This document shows positions 10,523 to 21,800 of a DNA stretch of 64,000 nucleotides, in pieces. This stretch comes from Enoplolaimus lenunculus (lineage: Eukaryota; Nematoda; Enoplea; Enoplida; Thoracostomopsidae): positions 352,686 to 416,685 of the forward strand of contig JASANG010000957.1 of NCBI GenBank assembly GCA_030248215.1, given 5' to 3'. Under the pieces are notes generated by a model, which worked only from the letters and a program-made list of their open reading frames with translations, was not told the DNA's origin and did no database searches. A program made the position numbers and the translations under genes. Numbering within the stretch: the stretch's first letter is position 1; the number at the start of each line of letters is the position of its first letter.

Positions 10523-10886
10523 CCTCAATTTTAACTCAAGTCAAGGGCGTGGACGCTCAAATGTGTGTAGCACCTGTTAGGAGTTGGTGACAGGTCTTTT
10601 AACTTTCGAAGCAGTGAATGCTGAGGCTTAAAATTCACCACATTTATTCGCAAATTCAGCGCATTTTTCGCATATGATTTGCTCTACTCGTGCACCAATT
10701 TCGAGTTCAACAAATGCAATGTTACAGACATTGAAAATATCGGTCAAGATTTTACTCATGTTTTGCCAGTCTTGACACATGTCAGATTTTTCAATTTATA
10801 ATTATTTTAATACACACGGATAAACATTAATATCTGTAACCTGTAATGTAGTAATTTTGAGTTTCAATTAGTATAAGTTTGCTATT
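10523..10886 (-). repeat. Right arm of the 1.16-kb inverted repeat
   Basis: The reverse complement of 9731-10094. It opens with the complement of the left arm's GACTTGAGTTAAAATTG and ends with AGTATAAGTTTGCTATT. Confidence 0.92.
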
Positions 10887-11106
10887 GACCCCAAGGCCCA
10901 TTTAAACATCAAGGGTGGAACGTTTTCCTGTGGGACTACAATAGGGTAAGCTTATGCTTTAGACTAATTTTTTGCTTGCTCAGGTTTAGGCTTAGGAGTA
11001 TGTTCATTATTACGCTTAGGCTTACGTTTAGGAAAATGCTCATTCTTACGCTTAGGCTTAGGAATATGCTTTATAATACTGTTCCGTCCTGTTGTTTACC
11101 TTGGCC
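10887..11106 (-). mobile_element. TTAGGC-core MITE, subfamily B, inverted copy
   Basis: It begins at AAGGCCCATTTAAACATC and GGAACGTTTTCCTGTGGG, passes through TTAGGC/TTACGC hexamers, and ends TACTGTTCCGTCC then TTACCTTGGCC. It abuts the right arm of the inverted repeat almost directly. Confidence 0.6.
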
Positions 11107-11716
11107 GACCCCAAAGACAAAAATATTCATTTCCAACTTTCTACAAGCGGACACAACGAACGCAAAAACGTTTTTAACCCTAACCCGATCGCCATTTTAG
11201 TGTCTCACGCGAGAAATCAGTTTTTACTGACCCCCTGTCCCAAAAATTCAACCCCCAAGTATATATCCCCTGTATATACGTACCCCCATTGAACGCCGTC
11301 ACTGCGCTAAACCCCCGATCTAAAGGTAAAGTATAAAATAAAAAATAAAAGCCAAACTCACGCGTAAGCAATACGTAGAGCGTAGATTGCATAGCATCAA
11401 CAGCATCAGCAGCATATGAGCACGCACAATCATACATCCATTCAATCACAACAAAATTAAAACAATTTACGCTTATCAGAGTTGTTTTGGAGACACTTTC
11501 GTTCCGCTAGAATCTGTTTCTGGTTTATAATCATTGCGATTTCATCATCACCCGTACCCGTTGGCATTTAGCGGATCCACAGAATTTCTCAAAGGTGGGC
11601 ACAAGGGACACATGTTATATGCCGCGGGCGACGCCGGTGTACCACAACCGGGCCACATAAGAACATGTAACAATAATTAATATTAACATGAGTTACGATA
11701 TGCGTAATAGATATAT

Positions 11717-12535
11717 GGCAGGGTTCAACCGGAATTCATTGCACAAATTCAATTTGGCAGGGTTCAACCTGAATTCATTGCACAAATTCAATTTGGCAGG
11801 GTTCAACCGGAATTCATTGCACAAATTCAATTTGGCAGGGTTCAACCTGAATTCATTGCACAAATTCAATTTGGCAGGGTTCAACCGGAATTCATTGCAC
11901 AAATTCAATTTGGCAGGGTTCAACCGGAATTCATTGCACAAATTCAATTTGGCAGGGTTCAACCGGAATTCATTGCACAAATTCAATTTGGCAGGGTTCA
12001 ACCGGAATTCATTGCACAAATTCAATTTGGCAGGGTTCAACCTGAATTCATTGCACAAATTCAATTTGGCAGGGTTCAACCGGAATTCATTGCACAAATT
12101 CAATTTGGCAGGGTTCAACCTGAATTCATTGCACAAATTCAATTTGGCAGGGTTCAACCGGAATTCATTGCACAAATTCAATTTGGCAGGGTTCAACCGG
12201 AATTCATTGCACAAATTCAATTTGGCAGGGTTCAACCTGAATTCATTGCACAAATTCAATTTGGCAGGGTTCAACCGGAATTCATTGCACAAATTCAATT
12301 TGGCAGGGTTCAACCGGAATTCATTGCACAAATTCAATTTGGCAGGGTTCAACCGGAATTCATTGCACAAATTCAATTTGGCAGGGTTCAACCGGAATTC
12401 ATTGCACAAATTCAATTTGGCAGGGTTCAACCGGAATTCATTGCACAAATTCAATTTGGCAGGGTTCAACCGGAATTCATTGCACAAATTCAATTTGGCA
12501 GGGTTCAACCGGAATTCATTGCACAAATTCAATTC
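11717..12535 (+). repeat. 39-bp minisatellite, 21 units, derived from a MITE end
   Basis: The unit is GGCAGGGTTCAACCGGAATT plus CATTGCACAAATTCAATTT. One position alternates between CCGG and CTGA across units; read as R or L in one frame the order is RLRLRRRRLRLRRLRRRRRRR. Because 39 is a multiple of three and the unit has no stop, both strands are open for about 290 codons; I do not regard this as coding. The unit resembles the terminal repeat of the hAT-like elements in this window (CAGGGTGCAACCGGAATT), and the last unit runs straight into the body of a related element at 12536-12895. Confidence 0.95.
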
Positions 12536-12895
12536 GTGTTCCTGTTCTTCCATTCATAGATGCACGAACCAGAATTTGTACGGTTTTGTTGTGGCAAATT
12601 ATCAATAATCATTTGAATATTGGAAACTTTGTCTTTGAAAAATGGTTATTTTGAAATGCACGTATTTGCAATTAGTTGAATTTTGTTACGTAATAAACTG
12701 TCTCTGGTGTGTTTCCGCCAAAATTGGTGATAAAATAGCTGCAAGTTAGCTTAAGACATTTTTTGGCAAAGTCCAACAGTAATTTTCTGTAATGAAAATT
12801 ATTTCAATTTCCAGTTCCTGTTCCTGTTCGGTTCTTGCAAAGAAATTCAATTCCTGTTCCTGTTCCGGCAAAATTTAGTTCCTGTTGGAACCGTG
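12536..12895. mobile_element. hAT-like MITE body following the minisatellite
   Basis: It has subterminal CCTGTTCCTGTTCCGG-type repeats on the right and ends with a terminal region whose complement reads GGTTCCAACAGGAACTAAAT, matching the minisatellite unit start. The interior phrase GGAAACTTTGTCTTTGAAAA recurs in the copy at 24757-25020. Confidence 0.6.
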
Positions 12896-13910
12896 GTTTA
12901 TGGTAGCTAACAGTGGCAAAAACAATCTACAAATTCTATACTGCGCACCGCAAACCGTGGGAAAGAAAAAAATGCCATATACAGTAAATAATTTTTTTTG
13001 TGATTTTCACAGTTTTCAAACGAGAACGCAGCGTGAAAGGATTGTTTTCATGTTAGACAATTAAGGACTCTATATAAAAAAGGCCCCGGTTAGGCCCCGG
13101 CGAATAACGCGTTGTCTCCAACATGGGGCTTTTGGCCCCACTACCAAGGCGTACACAGGGGCATCTCTACTACGATAAGTGGAAATACTCTACAGCGAAG
13201 CAAGCCAGAAACCAAACGCAATATTAGCACTAAATCTTCACAGAAAGCGTTAGCTTTGATCACTGATGCACTGTCTCGGTCTGCGTGGGGCCCTTTTTGG
13301 TTCCGCCAGTAATCATACCGTTGCATTTACGTATATACAATCATCGCACGCATCCCGATAGCCTGATACTCATACGCAATTACAGAGACCAAATTAGAAA
13401 TATATAAACAATAAACAATATATAAACATAGTTTTGTTATAACAAAATACAAATAAACAGACAACAAAACAACCCAACTTTAATCACACCGGAACGAATC
13501 CACGGACGTACTTCCAGAGAAACATTCTCAAATACAAGCATACATACACAGACACATAAGGATACAAATTAAATATGCCGGTCCCAAATTAATCCCGGTA
13601 CATTTGATACCTTGTGAGACACATACGTACATTAATATATTATACGTCACAAAAATATTCATTCATAATAACAAGAGTCAAAAAGGTTTAAGTATAAAAA
13701 TGGTTTTTATATCGTAACCAACCGCTAGCAGCTGACCCCACCAGGTTGCAAAGAAATACCAAAAAATAAACCGTTCGGACATTTCAATAACCGGCTGCCA
13801 GGGTGTAATTTGTATTAACAAGTATAATATTGATTTAGAATGTCAGTTGGCTGGAAACAATTCTAAAAATGACGTCTCATGAACAAATGGGCAATAATTT
13901 TTTGGCTCTG
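12896..13910. other. Intergenic, no gene seen
   Basis: Mixed AT-rich sequence. The stretch 13080-13310 is GC-richer, with repeated GGCCCC words, and has a short open frame on each strand without recognisable content. Confidence 0.45.
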
Positions 13911-14088
13911 TAAAGCTAAACTGCAATCAATTATTGATAAGTTAACTTATCGAAAACAATTGAATAGATAAATGATGCAGAATATTTATACAACATATCA
14001 CAACAAGTAGGCCTCAAATTAAAATGTGAAAATTTTGCTTCCGATTGATTGTGCAATCGGAATCGGAATTCCGATTGCACCCTGCCGG
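13911..14088. mobile_element. Old hAT-like relic (GGGTGCAATCGGAATTCC ends)
   Basis: The right end reads GGAATTCCGATTGCACCCTG. The interior (ATAAATGATGCAGAATATTT and CACAACAAGTAGGCCT) matches the complement of 34380-34560, so these are two copies of one family. The left end is not clear. Confidence 0.5.
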
Positions 14089-14726
14089 CTGCTACGTCAG
14101 CTGTAAGAGCTGGATATATAAGTGCATATTTCGGCCAAAACGTACCGCTTAATCACGCTAAGTTCGCTCATAAATAATCGTTTAACATAGAATTATGCTA
14201 CTTCAACGCTAAGCAAAACGATAAAGTTTATTTGTATGGCAGCGGAGAAAATAGGGAAAATGTTTTCTCGAATCCTTTAAAACACGAAATATCATGCGCT
14301 GAAGCCCATATACTTGCAACCAGTATCAAACCGCAGATCAGACGAGCACATAATTCGAACACCAACTTTTGTGCAGTTCAAAATCTGTATTAACTGCTTA
14401 AATTACCTGACAATAACACTACTTGCCTCACAATAACAAATTAGTTGTATACAGATACGAATACGATATTAAAAATCTAAGCATGTCAGATTGAAACTAT
14501 CATTCGATCAGGGCTCAAACAATATTTGACGGCGTTTGACTTTGACTCTTGGTGTAGCATGCGTGCAACATAAAAAACACTCCCCAATCTAAACAATAGT
14601 ACGTATATTAGCGACAAACATAATTAATTTCAAACAAATATATAATCAAAGTCAATCCTCACATTCATTCATGACACAACAAAAACATTATTTTAAAGAA
14701 TTATTCTTTACTATGCACACTTCACA

Positions 14727-14930
14727 CTAACTTTGACAGTTGACGTCATTCGGTCCAGACAGAATACACGAAAAGCACTAACTTTGACAGCTGACGTCAT
14801 TCGGTCCAGGCAGAATACACGAAAAGCACTAACTTTGACAGCTGACGTCATTCGGTTCAGGCAGAATACTCGAAAAGCACTAACTTCGACAGCTTACGTC
14901 ATTCGGTTAACGCAGAATACACGACAAGCT
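14727..14930 (+). repeat. 51-bp tandem repeat, four units, each with a CRE-type palindrome
   Basis: Four units begin CACTAACTTTGACAG. Units 1-3 carry TGACGTCA at 14741, 14792 and 14843; unit 4 has TTACGTCA at 14894. A further TGACGTCA stands at 14993-15000. TGACGTCA is the established CREB/ATF binding palindrome. The 51-bp spacing is close to five helical turns. The open frame at 14733-15065 is a by-product of the 51-bp period. It lies about 1 kb beyond the 3' end of the TDP-43 gene. Confidence 0.9.
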
Positions 14931-15069
14931 CCAGTAATAACACTTAGAATAAACAAACATCAAGTGGACCAGTGGCGGAAACTAAGTTTCATTGACGTCA
15001 CTTTCGCATGGAAAACCACATTCTCATTGGGCAGAATAATTATGAGTCGTAGCCACAATAATTAATCTG

Positions 15070-15886
15070 CGCTCCCAAATGAAAACTGAATATTAATATT
15101 AATCTTGTAGCCCCTCTGTTATAGTTCACCTTGGCTTCGGCTATGCTGAGTAAGCACTTCTAGTAGCTAAAATACGGTAAATTTAAAAGTATCGGCATCG
15201 GTACGCTCCCAAGAATAATGATATCTAATTTTACCGTCACCGAAACATCGGTTCAACGCAACACCACGAACAGAAATTCAAAGTTAGCTGGCATACACAA
15301 CGTATTATCAAGTATGCTTTGCAATACAGCAAGGGCGCAGTCCGTGGAAACTGGAAGCTGAAGGTTTAAATGTTTTCTTGTATTGGTTGATTGTTTGACC
15401 ATGAGCTTTCAAGTCCTTTTCAGGTTGTAACGGAAGAAGAGTTCTTCAAAATTATTATATCCGAAAGTAACCCCCGCCCCCACGTTACGTTAACTTCATT
15501 GCTAACGCCCTTGATATATTGCATGAAACACATATGTTAAAGCAACTGTTTTGACAGCATATTTTCTGATTGCCTTCAAACTCTACGTATCTTTACTGAT
15601 TACAATGACTAGGCAGACAATAAAAACTTATTCATGTTTTACAGTTGCAAGCATAAATTAGAAAAAATGCCATGCGAACCAAAACGCAATCATTTTGAAC
15701 AGAACCTGTTTGCGAAGTATATATCGGTTGCCAAAATTTAATTTCTAGTACAATTTTAGCTCAATGCAAATGACCAGATCCAGACGTCGATTTTTTCGAC
15801 GAAGCCGGATACATACCTAGTTGCATCCTGACATACACATAACACATCATACAAACATACACATACATACATACATAGAAACCAAT
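15070..15886. other. 3' flank of the TDP-43 gene
   Basis: This stretch should hold the 3' UTR and polyadenylation site of the minus-strand TDP-43 gene. No clear complement of AATAAA could be singled out. I see no other gene. Confidence 0.4.
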
Positions 15887-18800
15887 CTACTGATATCCAC
15901 TGCTCGAATAATTAGCATACGCTGCAGTGTTAGGATACTGCACGCCAGGCATCGTACCTACTCCACAGGTTGCACTAGTAGTCATCCCTGCAACAGTACC
16001 AAGCATTGATGGAGTTGCTGACACTTTTCCATATCCTTGATACCATTGCGGTTGCACTCCGCCAGTTTGGGCTTCTGGGTATCCAGTGACCCCCCACGAC
16101 GGATTATTATTATTTATAGCTGTTGGCGGTATCGCAGTCACACCATAAGCCCCAGGGTTCCAATTTGAGTTGTTGTATTGATTGTTTTGATATAACTGTG
16201 AAGGAGTGCTGTTGATATTTCCATTTAACGCAGCAACAACTGCATTTGTGATACTCGCCGAGAATTTGTTTTGATTTGCACTAGTATTTCGATTTGGTGG
16301 TTTTGGTGCTGCAGCGCCAACGTGTAGACTATGACCGCTAACAATTACATCAGTATCGATCAGCCGATTCGCAACCTAAACCAATGTAGAACTGTTAAAT
16401 AAATATTCTCAACACCTGAACAATATTGATTTTAGTATTAATATCGTAAAAGAAACGTCAACTCAGAGCACACTAATAGAAAAGATTTTAAGAGAAAAAA
16501 TGTAACTACTATCACTAAGTCCTAGCTGAGTTTGATGGGAACTTAGTTGCAAACTGAAGCCATACTTTTGCGAAAATTCCAGTAAACCTGCCTTTATCGA
16601 AGGGAGTCAATTTTATTGACCTCAAATAAAAATTAACAAAATTTTAAGCATGTTGCGATACAAGTAGCTATTTTGCAAAAGATGATGATATAAATGCCGC
16701 AAAACTAAAAGTTTCGTATCTGGTTTTTAAAGGTGACACCGGAATCAGCTAAATCGAAACAGGATCTCTTACTTTTGAGCTGGTAAACGTAACAAAAGCA
16801 AATCCTCGATGCGGCGACGGGATGTACACATCTGAGACCTCGCCGTATTCTTCGAAGCCGGCAATGATTTCAGACAGTCCCATTGACTGTGGCACGCGCC
16901 CGACAAATACACGACAGTTATCAGATACGACATCCTTAAGCTAAAATAGTATAATATAAACTGAGAGATGTAGTTTTTGATAGCAGCAACAAACAATGAT
17001 ATTTTAAATTCACTGCCAGTACCAGCGTGCAAACGAAATTCCGACCCTGAACGTGCACTCCAAAACATACGTATCAACTGATTTAGAGTGTATCAATTGC
17101 ATATAGGTATATAACAAGACTCGGTATTTAAAAAGTATGGGGCTTTAAAATTTACAGTTCCGATTCCTATTCGGGTATAATTTAGTTCCGATTCCTATTC
17201 GGGTATAATTCAGTTCCGCTACACTCTGGTCAGTGGCCAGTACTATCTCTATAATAAAGATTCCTTTCTGTGTTAACAGCTGTGTGCAGGACCCAGTACC
17301 CGTTCAAAATCGTATACACCTTAAACAGAAAACAACAACAGCTGTGTAAAGTTTGCAATAAAATATCACAGGAAATGATGCCTTTTTTGTTTCATAACAT
17401 AGCATTAGTATAGCACAACCTACATGCAAATTGTCAGATTACCTGAGAATTTGGAATTTTACAATCACACATTCTGTCACCAATTTTGTGTCGTTTCAGC
17501 AACACTTTCGACTGACTTTCATAATTTTCGTAACGAATAAAACCAAACCCTTTTGAGTTTCCTTCAGGACCGCGTTTTATCTATAAATTCATAACATTGC
17601 ATGTATAATTAAACAGCACAAAACGTGAGATGTAGAATGATACTTTATTCGAACGAGATTATGACAACAACCAGTTAACTAATTATTGTTTAGTGTCTAT
17701 TTAGGCGCAAATGATAATACTTACAGTTAATTTGCACAGATTCCCACACCGTTGAGTTTCGCTTTCAATATCAAAACCTTAGTAGATCGAAAAGTGTACA
17801 AGATGAAATGGGATGTGAAAAATGCTGAAACCGGATATTTTAAAAGTGCATATTATTTCGGCACAAATTAAATAATACATGCTTTATGAATGACGTTTAT
17901 TAGTTGATATGATGTTCATTAAAACAGTTCCTAAACTAACTGCCATAGCTGGCGTAGCTAATAATAATATGCTAATTAGTGAGTAGCGAACTAGTCCGAA
18001 AACCGTTTTAATAATTAGTGATAGGGTGTGAAAAGTCCTTATTTAAATTATACTAAATACTCAACTTAGCCTGTAGCTAACTAACAGCTTTGAACTTTAA
18101 AAACCTAATGCGACATTTCTCATTTCGACTATCCTGCGCAAACCATACCATACGCTTCCCGAAGTAATATCTTACATTTACGTTCTGATTTAGCCAAGTA
18201 AGCTTGGACATCACAAAAACCATAAAACACTTTTGGTATATACAACAACTTCGCACAGTTATTCTTATTACAACCCATTTAAGGTAAATAAATTAACGAT
18301 TTTATCGAACTAACTTCCGAAGACTCCAGCTTGCCGTACTGCTCAAAGTATTCGCGTAGCTCGCTGTCAGTTATCGAGTACGGAATGCCTAAGATAATTA
18401 AATCTATGCATTTCTGATCAAACAGTCGCGCAGATTTTGCGTTGCTTTGACTTTGTTGATTAGCATCGTTTTCTTCACTCGTATCTAATTTTCGTTTACC
18501 GCTGCCTAAAATTAACAAATTGACACGTTCGATATACATTTTCCTACGCGGATCAAGGTTTTGACTACGAAAAATTATATGTCCGGATCTCGATTTTTAA
18601 AACGAAAATTTTTGTATCTGGCTCCGAATTCGGATACTGTAAAAATATACATAAAATAGAATGATCTATTTTAAATGTAATTCATCAAATGGTCACATTC
18701 TAAATTAATATTTTATGCGGCAATTAATACCGAAAATGCCGTTGTTCTCGATAGTAAGTTTTTTGAACTGGTGCGTACATGACGAACGGTTTAATTAAGC

Positions 18801-21800
18801 TGGAATAACTAAGAGTTCGCTTCCGAGAGGGAATATTGGTTACCTCACTGGCTAAATTCCTCAAGCTCTATTTGCCGAAGATCCACACCCCCAATCGAGA
18901 TTTTGCCTCCTGTTCAACATTTTTAAGACTTACGGAACTTTTAGCTAGCGAAGTGCCGATACTAATATTTTCGCCGGTGTCGATTCCTATTTTAATAGAC
19001 GATCCTTAATGAACTGATAGGATTACTAAACAAATCAATATAAACGCTAAGACTTAATGTTTTTAAATTGCGGAACGTTCAGCGGGACGGCAGTCATTCT
19101 GATTGAAAAGTAAAATGTGTCCACAACTACACTACTTTAAATGTGGGGTGAAACTTTTTAGATTGATCTAATTATCACTAGTGCAGAAAAGGGCCTAAAC
19201 AAATACTGAAAATACACTACAGCTTTTTAACATAATTTTGGGCTCAGTATCAGAGGTACGGAACACGATCTTGTTATGGCCCGTTTATTTAAAAAAAATT
19301 AGCCAAAATCTCTGCAAAAATGAACTCGTGACTTTACATACAACGAACTGCATATAGTTGTAAGAGCAACATGTTTATTTTATCGAATTTTCATGTAATC
19401 GAACTAATTGTCTTGCTTTTACATATTTTTTGTCACACATGTAATGTAAATGTTTGCGTGTGACCCTGTACGTTAAAAATCTTTATTGGGTAATAATAAC
19501 GCTGGAAAACCAACTCGTTTTTTATATCCGGCTCCGGCTCCCTCAGTTTTTGATATCCGGCTGCACCCTGATCCTGAAATGAACACCGAGATGTGTCCGG
19601 ACACCAAACACACTTACCGGAGCCGGTTGCTTCAATATCCGGATCTGGTAACTCTAAGTGTTTCGAACTCAATAAAACTCATCCATATTAATTCAATAAG
19701 GTTTACTATAATCTGTTATAAATTTTGGTCCTAAAATGGTATTAACGTCTCTTTTCCCCTACTATAAAATATTTTGTAGATCCCCATTACACCACGGGAT
19801 AAAGTTTTCACATCTATGTGCCAGCGGGCTATTCAGAAGCCTGTTCAAGCTTTTAGCATAATCACTGATGCAAAATTTTACTTGTGCGTGGCTCCAGTGG
19901 TTGGGATCCGATCCGTTCCCCTACTTCCGACACCTACGAGATAACAGTGCCAGATAATTTTGTAAGCCCCTTTATATCCCCAACTGTGTTGCGAGTCATA
20001 ATTTTCGTTCAAGTTACCTTTTCATTAAATTTTACGGAAGCTAAAATGCAGCAAGCTGGTATCAAATAACTAGATGTGCGTATGAAATACTTTTTCTGAA
20101 TTGGTTTTTGACAGGGTGGCACCGAACCCACGATTTCGCAGATTCTGAATCCGAACCCATTGCGATTTTTCCGAATCCGAACCTTGACTTCCAAAAATCT
20201 GTTCATTTTAGCTTTCCATTGTATAAGATTCGAGTTGGTGAGAAGGTATCTATGTCAAGTTGTTGGACTTTTAATTTATATATACATACATACGTATATA
20301 TCAGGGTACAACCGGAATTACAATTTACCGGAACCGGAATTTGAAAATTTTACCGGAACCGGAACCGGAAAATGAAAAATGCATTTCACCAAAAATTTCA
20401 TTTTGTTCTTATTTTTTGCTCTATTATTTGTGAAATAACCTTAGTCGAACATAGGTATTTATTTTATTTGTTGTATTTTAGATTTTCGTCGTCGACTGAA
20501 GTGAAATCCACCATCATTGGCTTATATTTGGAGCACAAGTGGCTTTCAAAAGAGATTCTTAAAAATTAGCAAAGTTAAGAAAACGGCCAAATTATAACAC
20601 CGGAATTTTTAAATCCGGTAAAAATTTACCGGAACCGGAAGGTGAAAAAATGCCGGAACCGGAACCGGAATTCCGGTTGCACCCTGGTATATATGATATT
20701 TTTTAAATAAAAAAATTGTGAAGTCAAGGTTGAGATTCGGCAAAATGTGCAAACGTTTTCGGAACCGTAATCTGCAAAATCGTGGGTTCGGCGCCATGCT
20801 GGCGGAAGTTAGCATTCAGAAGAAGTATTCGATACCCAACACTAGCTCTTATATACCGGCTGCATTTCTGTCCTCGGTTCCAAAAAATCCAACGAAAAAC
20901 ATCCCCAACAAAATTTCTGGCTCAGATTACAAGCTGAAACACACAACACACAGGTGCGGATGAAGAGATGCTTACAAAAACAATTGGTACCGTTATCTCG
21001 TAAGCGCCGAAAGTGGGGGAATGAGTCGGCTTCCAACCACCGGAGGGCAAAAGTAAAACTTTGTATCAGGATAATGCTAAAATTGTGTCTGGGTTTTCAC
21101 ACGCGCTTCGCTCGACAGTTTTCATCCTTCCATTATTTCACCTAAGAGAATGGTACAGGCTTTTGAATAACCCGCTGGGACATTGATGTCCAAAACCTTT
21201 TCTCGCTATGTCGTAATAGGGTCAGAAAAAGTATGCAAAAGTTGGGAACAAATACCGTCCCGAGGAGGGAAGATCGGCCTAGGCAAATTTTTCTGAGGTT
21301 AAACTCTGACAAACGATAATCGGCATGTTAGATCGGACGACGATTGTTTGTTAAACTAGAGTCGGATACCCGGGCACTAACCCTTACAACAAGTGAAAAA
21401 AATCCTGTAATATAGATATTGGTGCATATATAAATCAATCAACCTAGCGCAGAGGACATCTTATCACCTCTCTATAATTTAGACTTAAAAACTTCATAAC
21501 TAGCTGAAAACCTAGAATATATCCCAACAGGTTCATTCTGGGGAATAAATACCCGCCGTAAAAACTGGCAAGAGGGAGAGACCAGTACATATAGGCTGGA
21601 CTACCCTGCCAGCCACATTCCGAAGTTAAGGTGTTCCGCGAAGAGAACATATTGAGTAAGATGCGACAATAACTTTCTCTGTCTTTCATTCCTTGTCGCG
21701 GTATATATTCCATATTCACCCTAGCAGCACACAATACTAGTTACCTTTGGGATACACCACCACAAATGTATAATCCGGGTTCCATCCTTCTTCTGGTGCG

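Noticed and set aside
11688-12608. Open frames of about 290-306 codons on both strands
   Set aside because: They result from a stop-free 39-bp repeat whose length is a multiple of three. The unit is a transposon end, and there is no signal peptide, intron pattern or flanking gene structure.
14733-15065. 110-codon frame with repeated AL(T)xTADVIR-type units
   Set aside because: It is a by-product of a 51-bp tandem repeat. The conserved part of the unit is the TGACGTCA palindrome, not codon positions.
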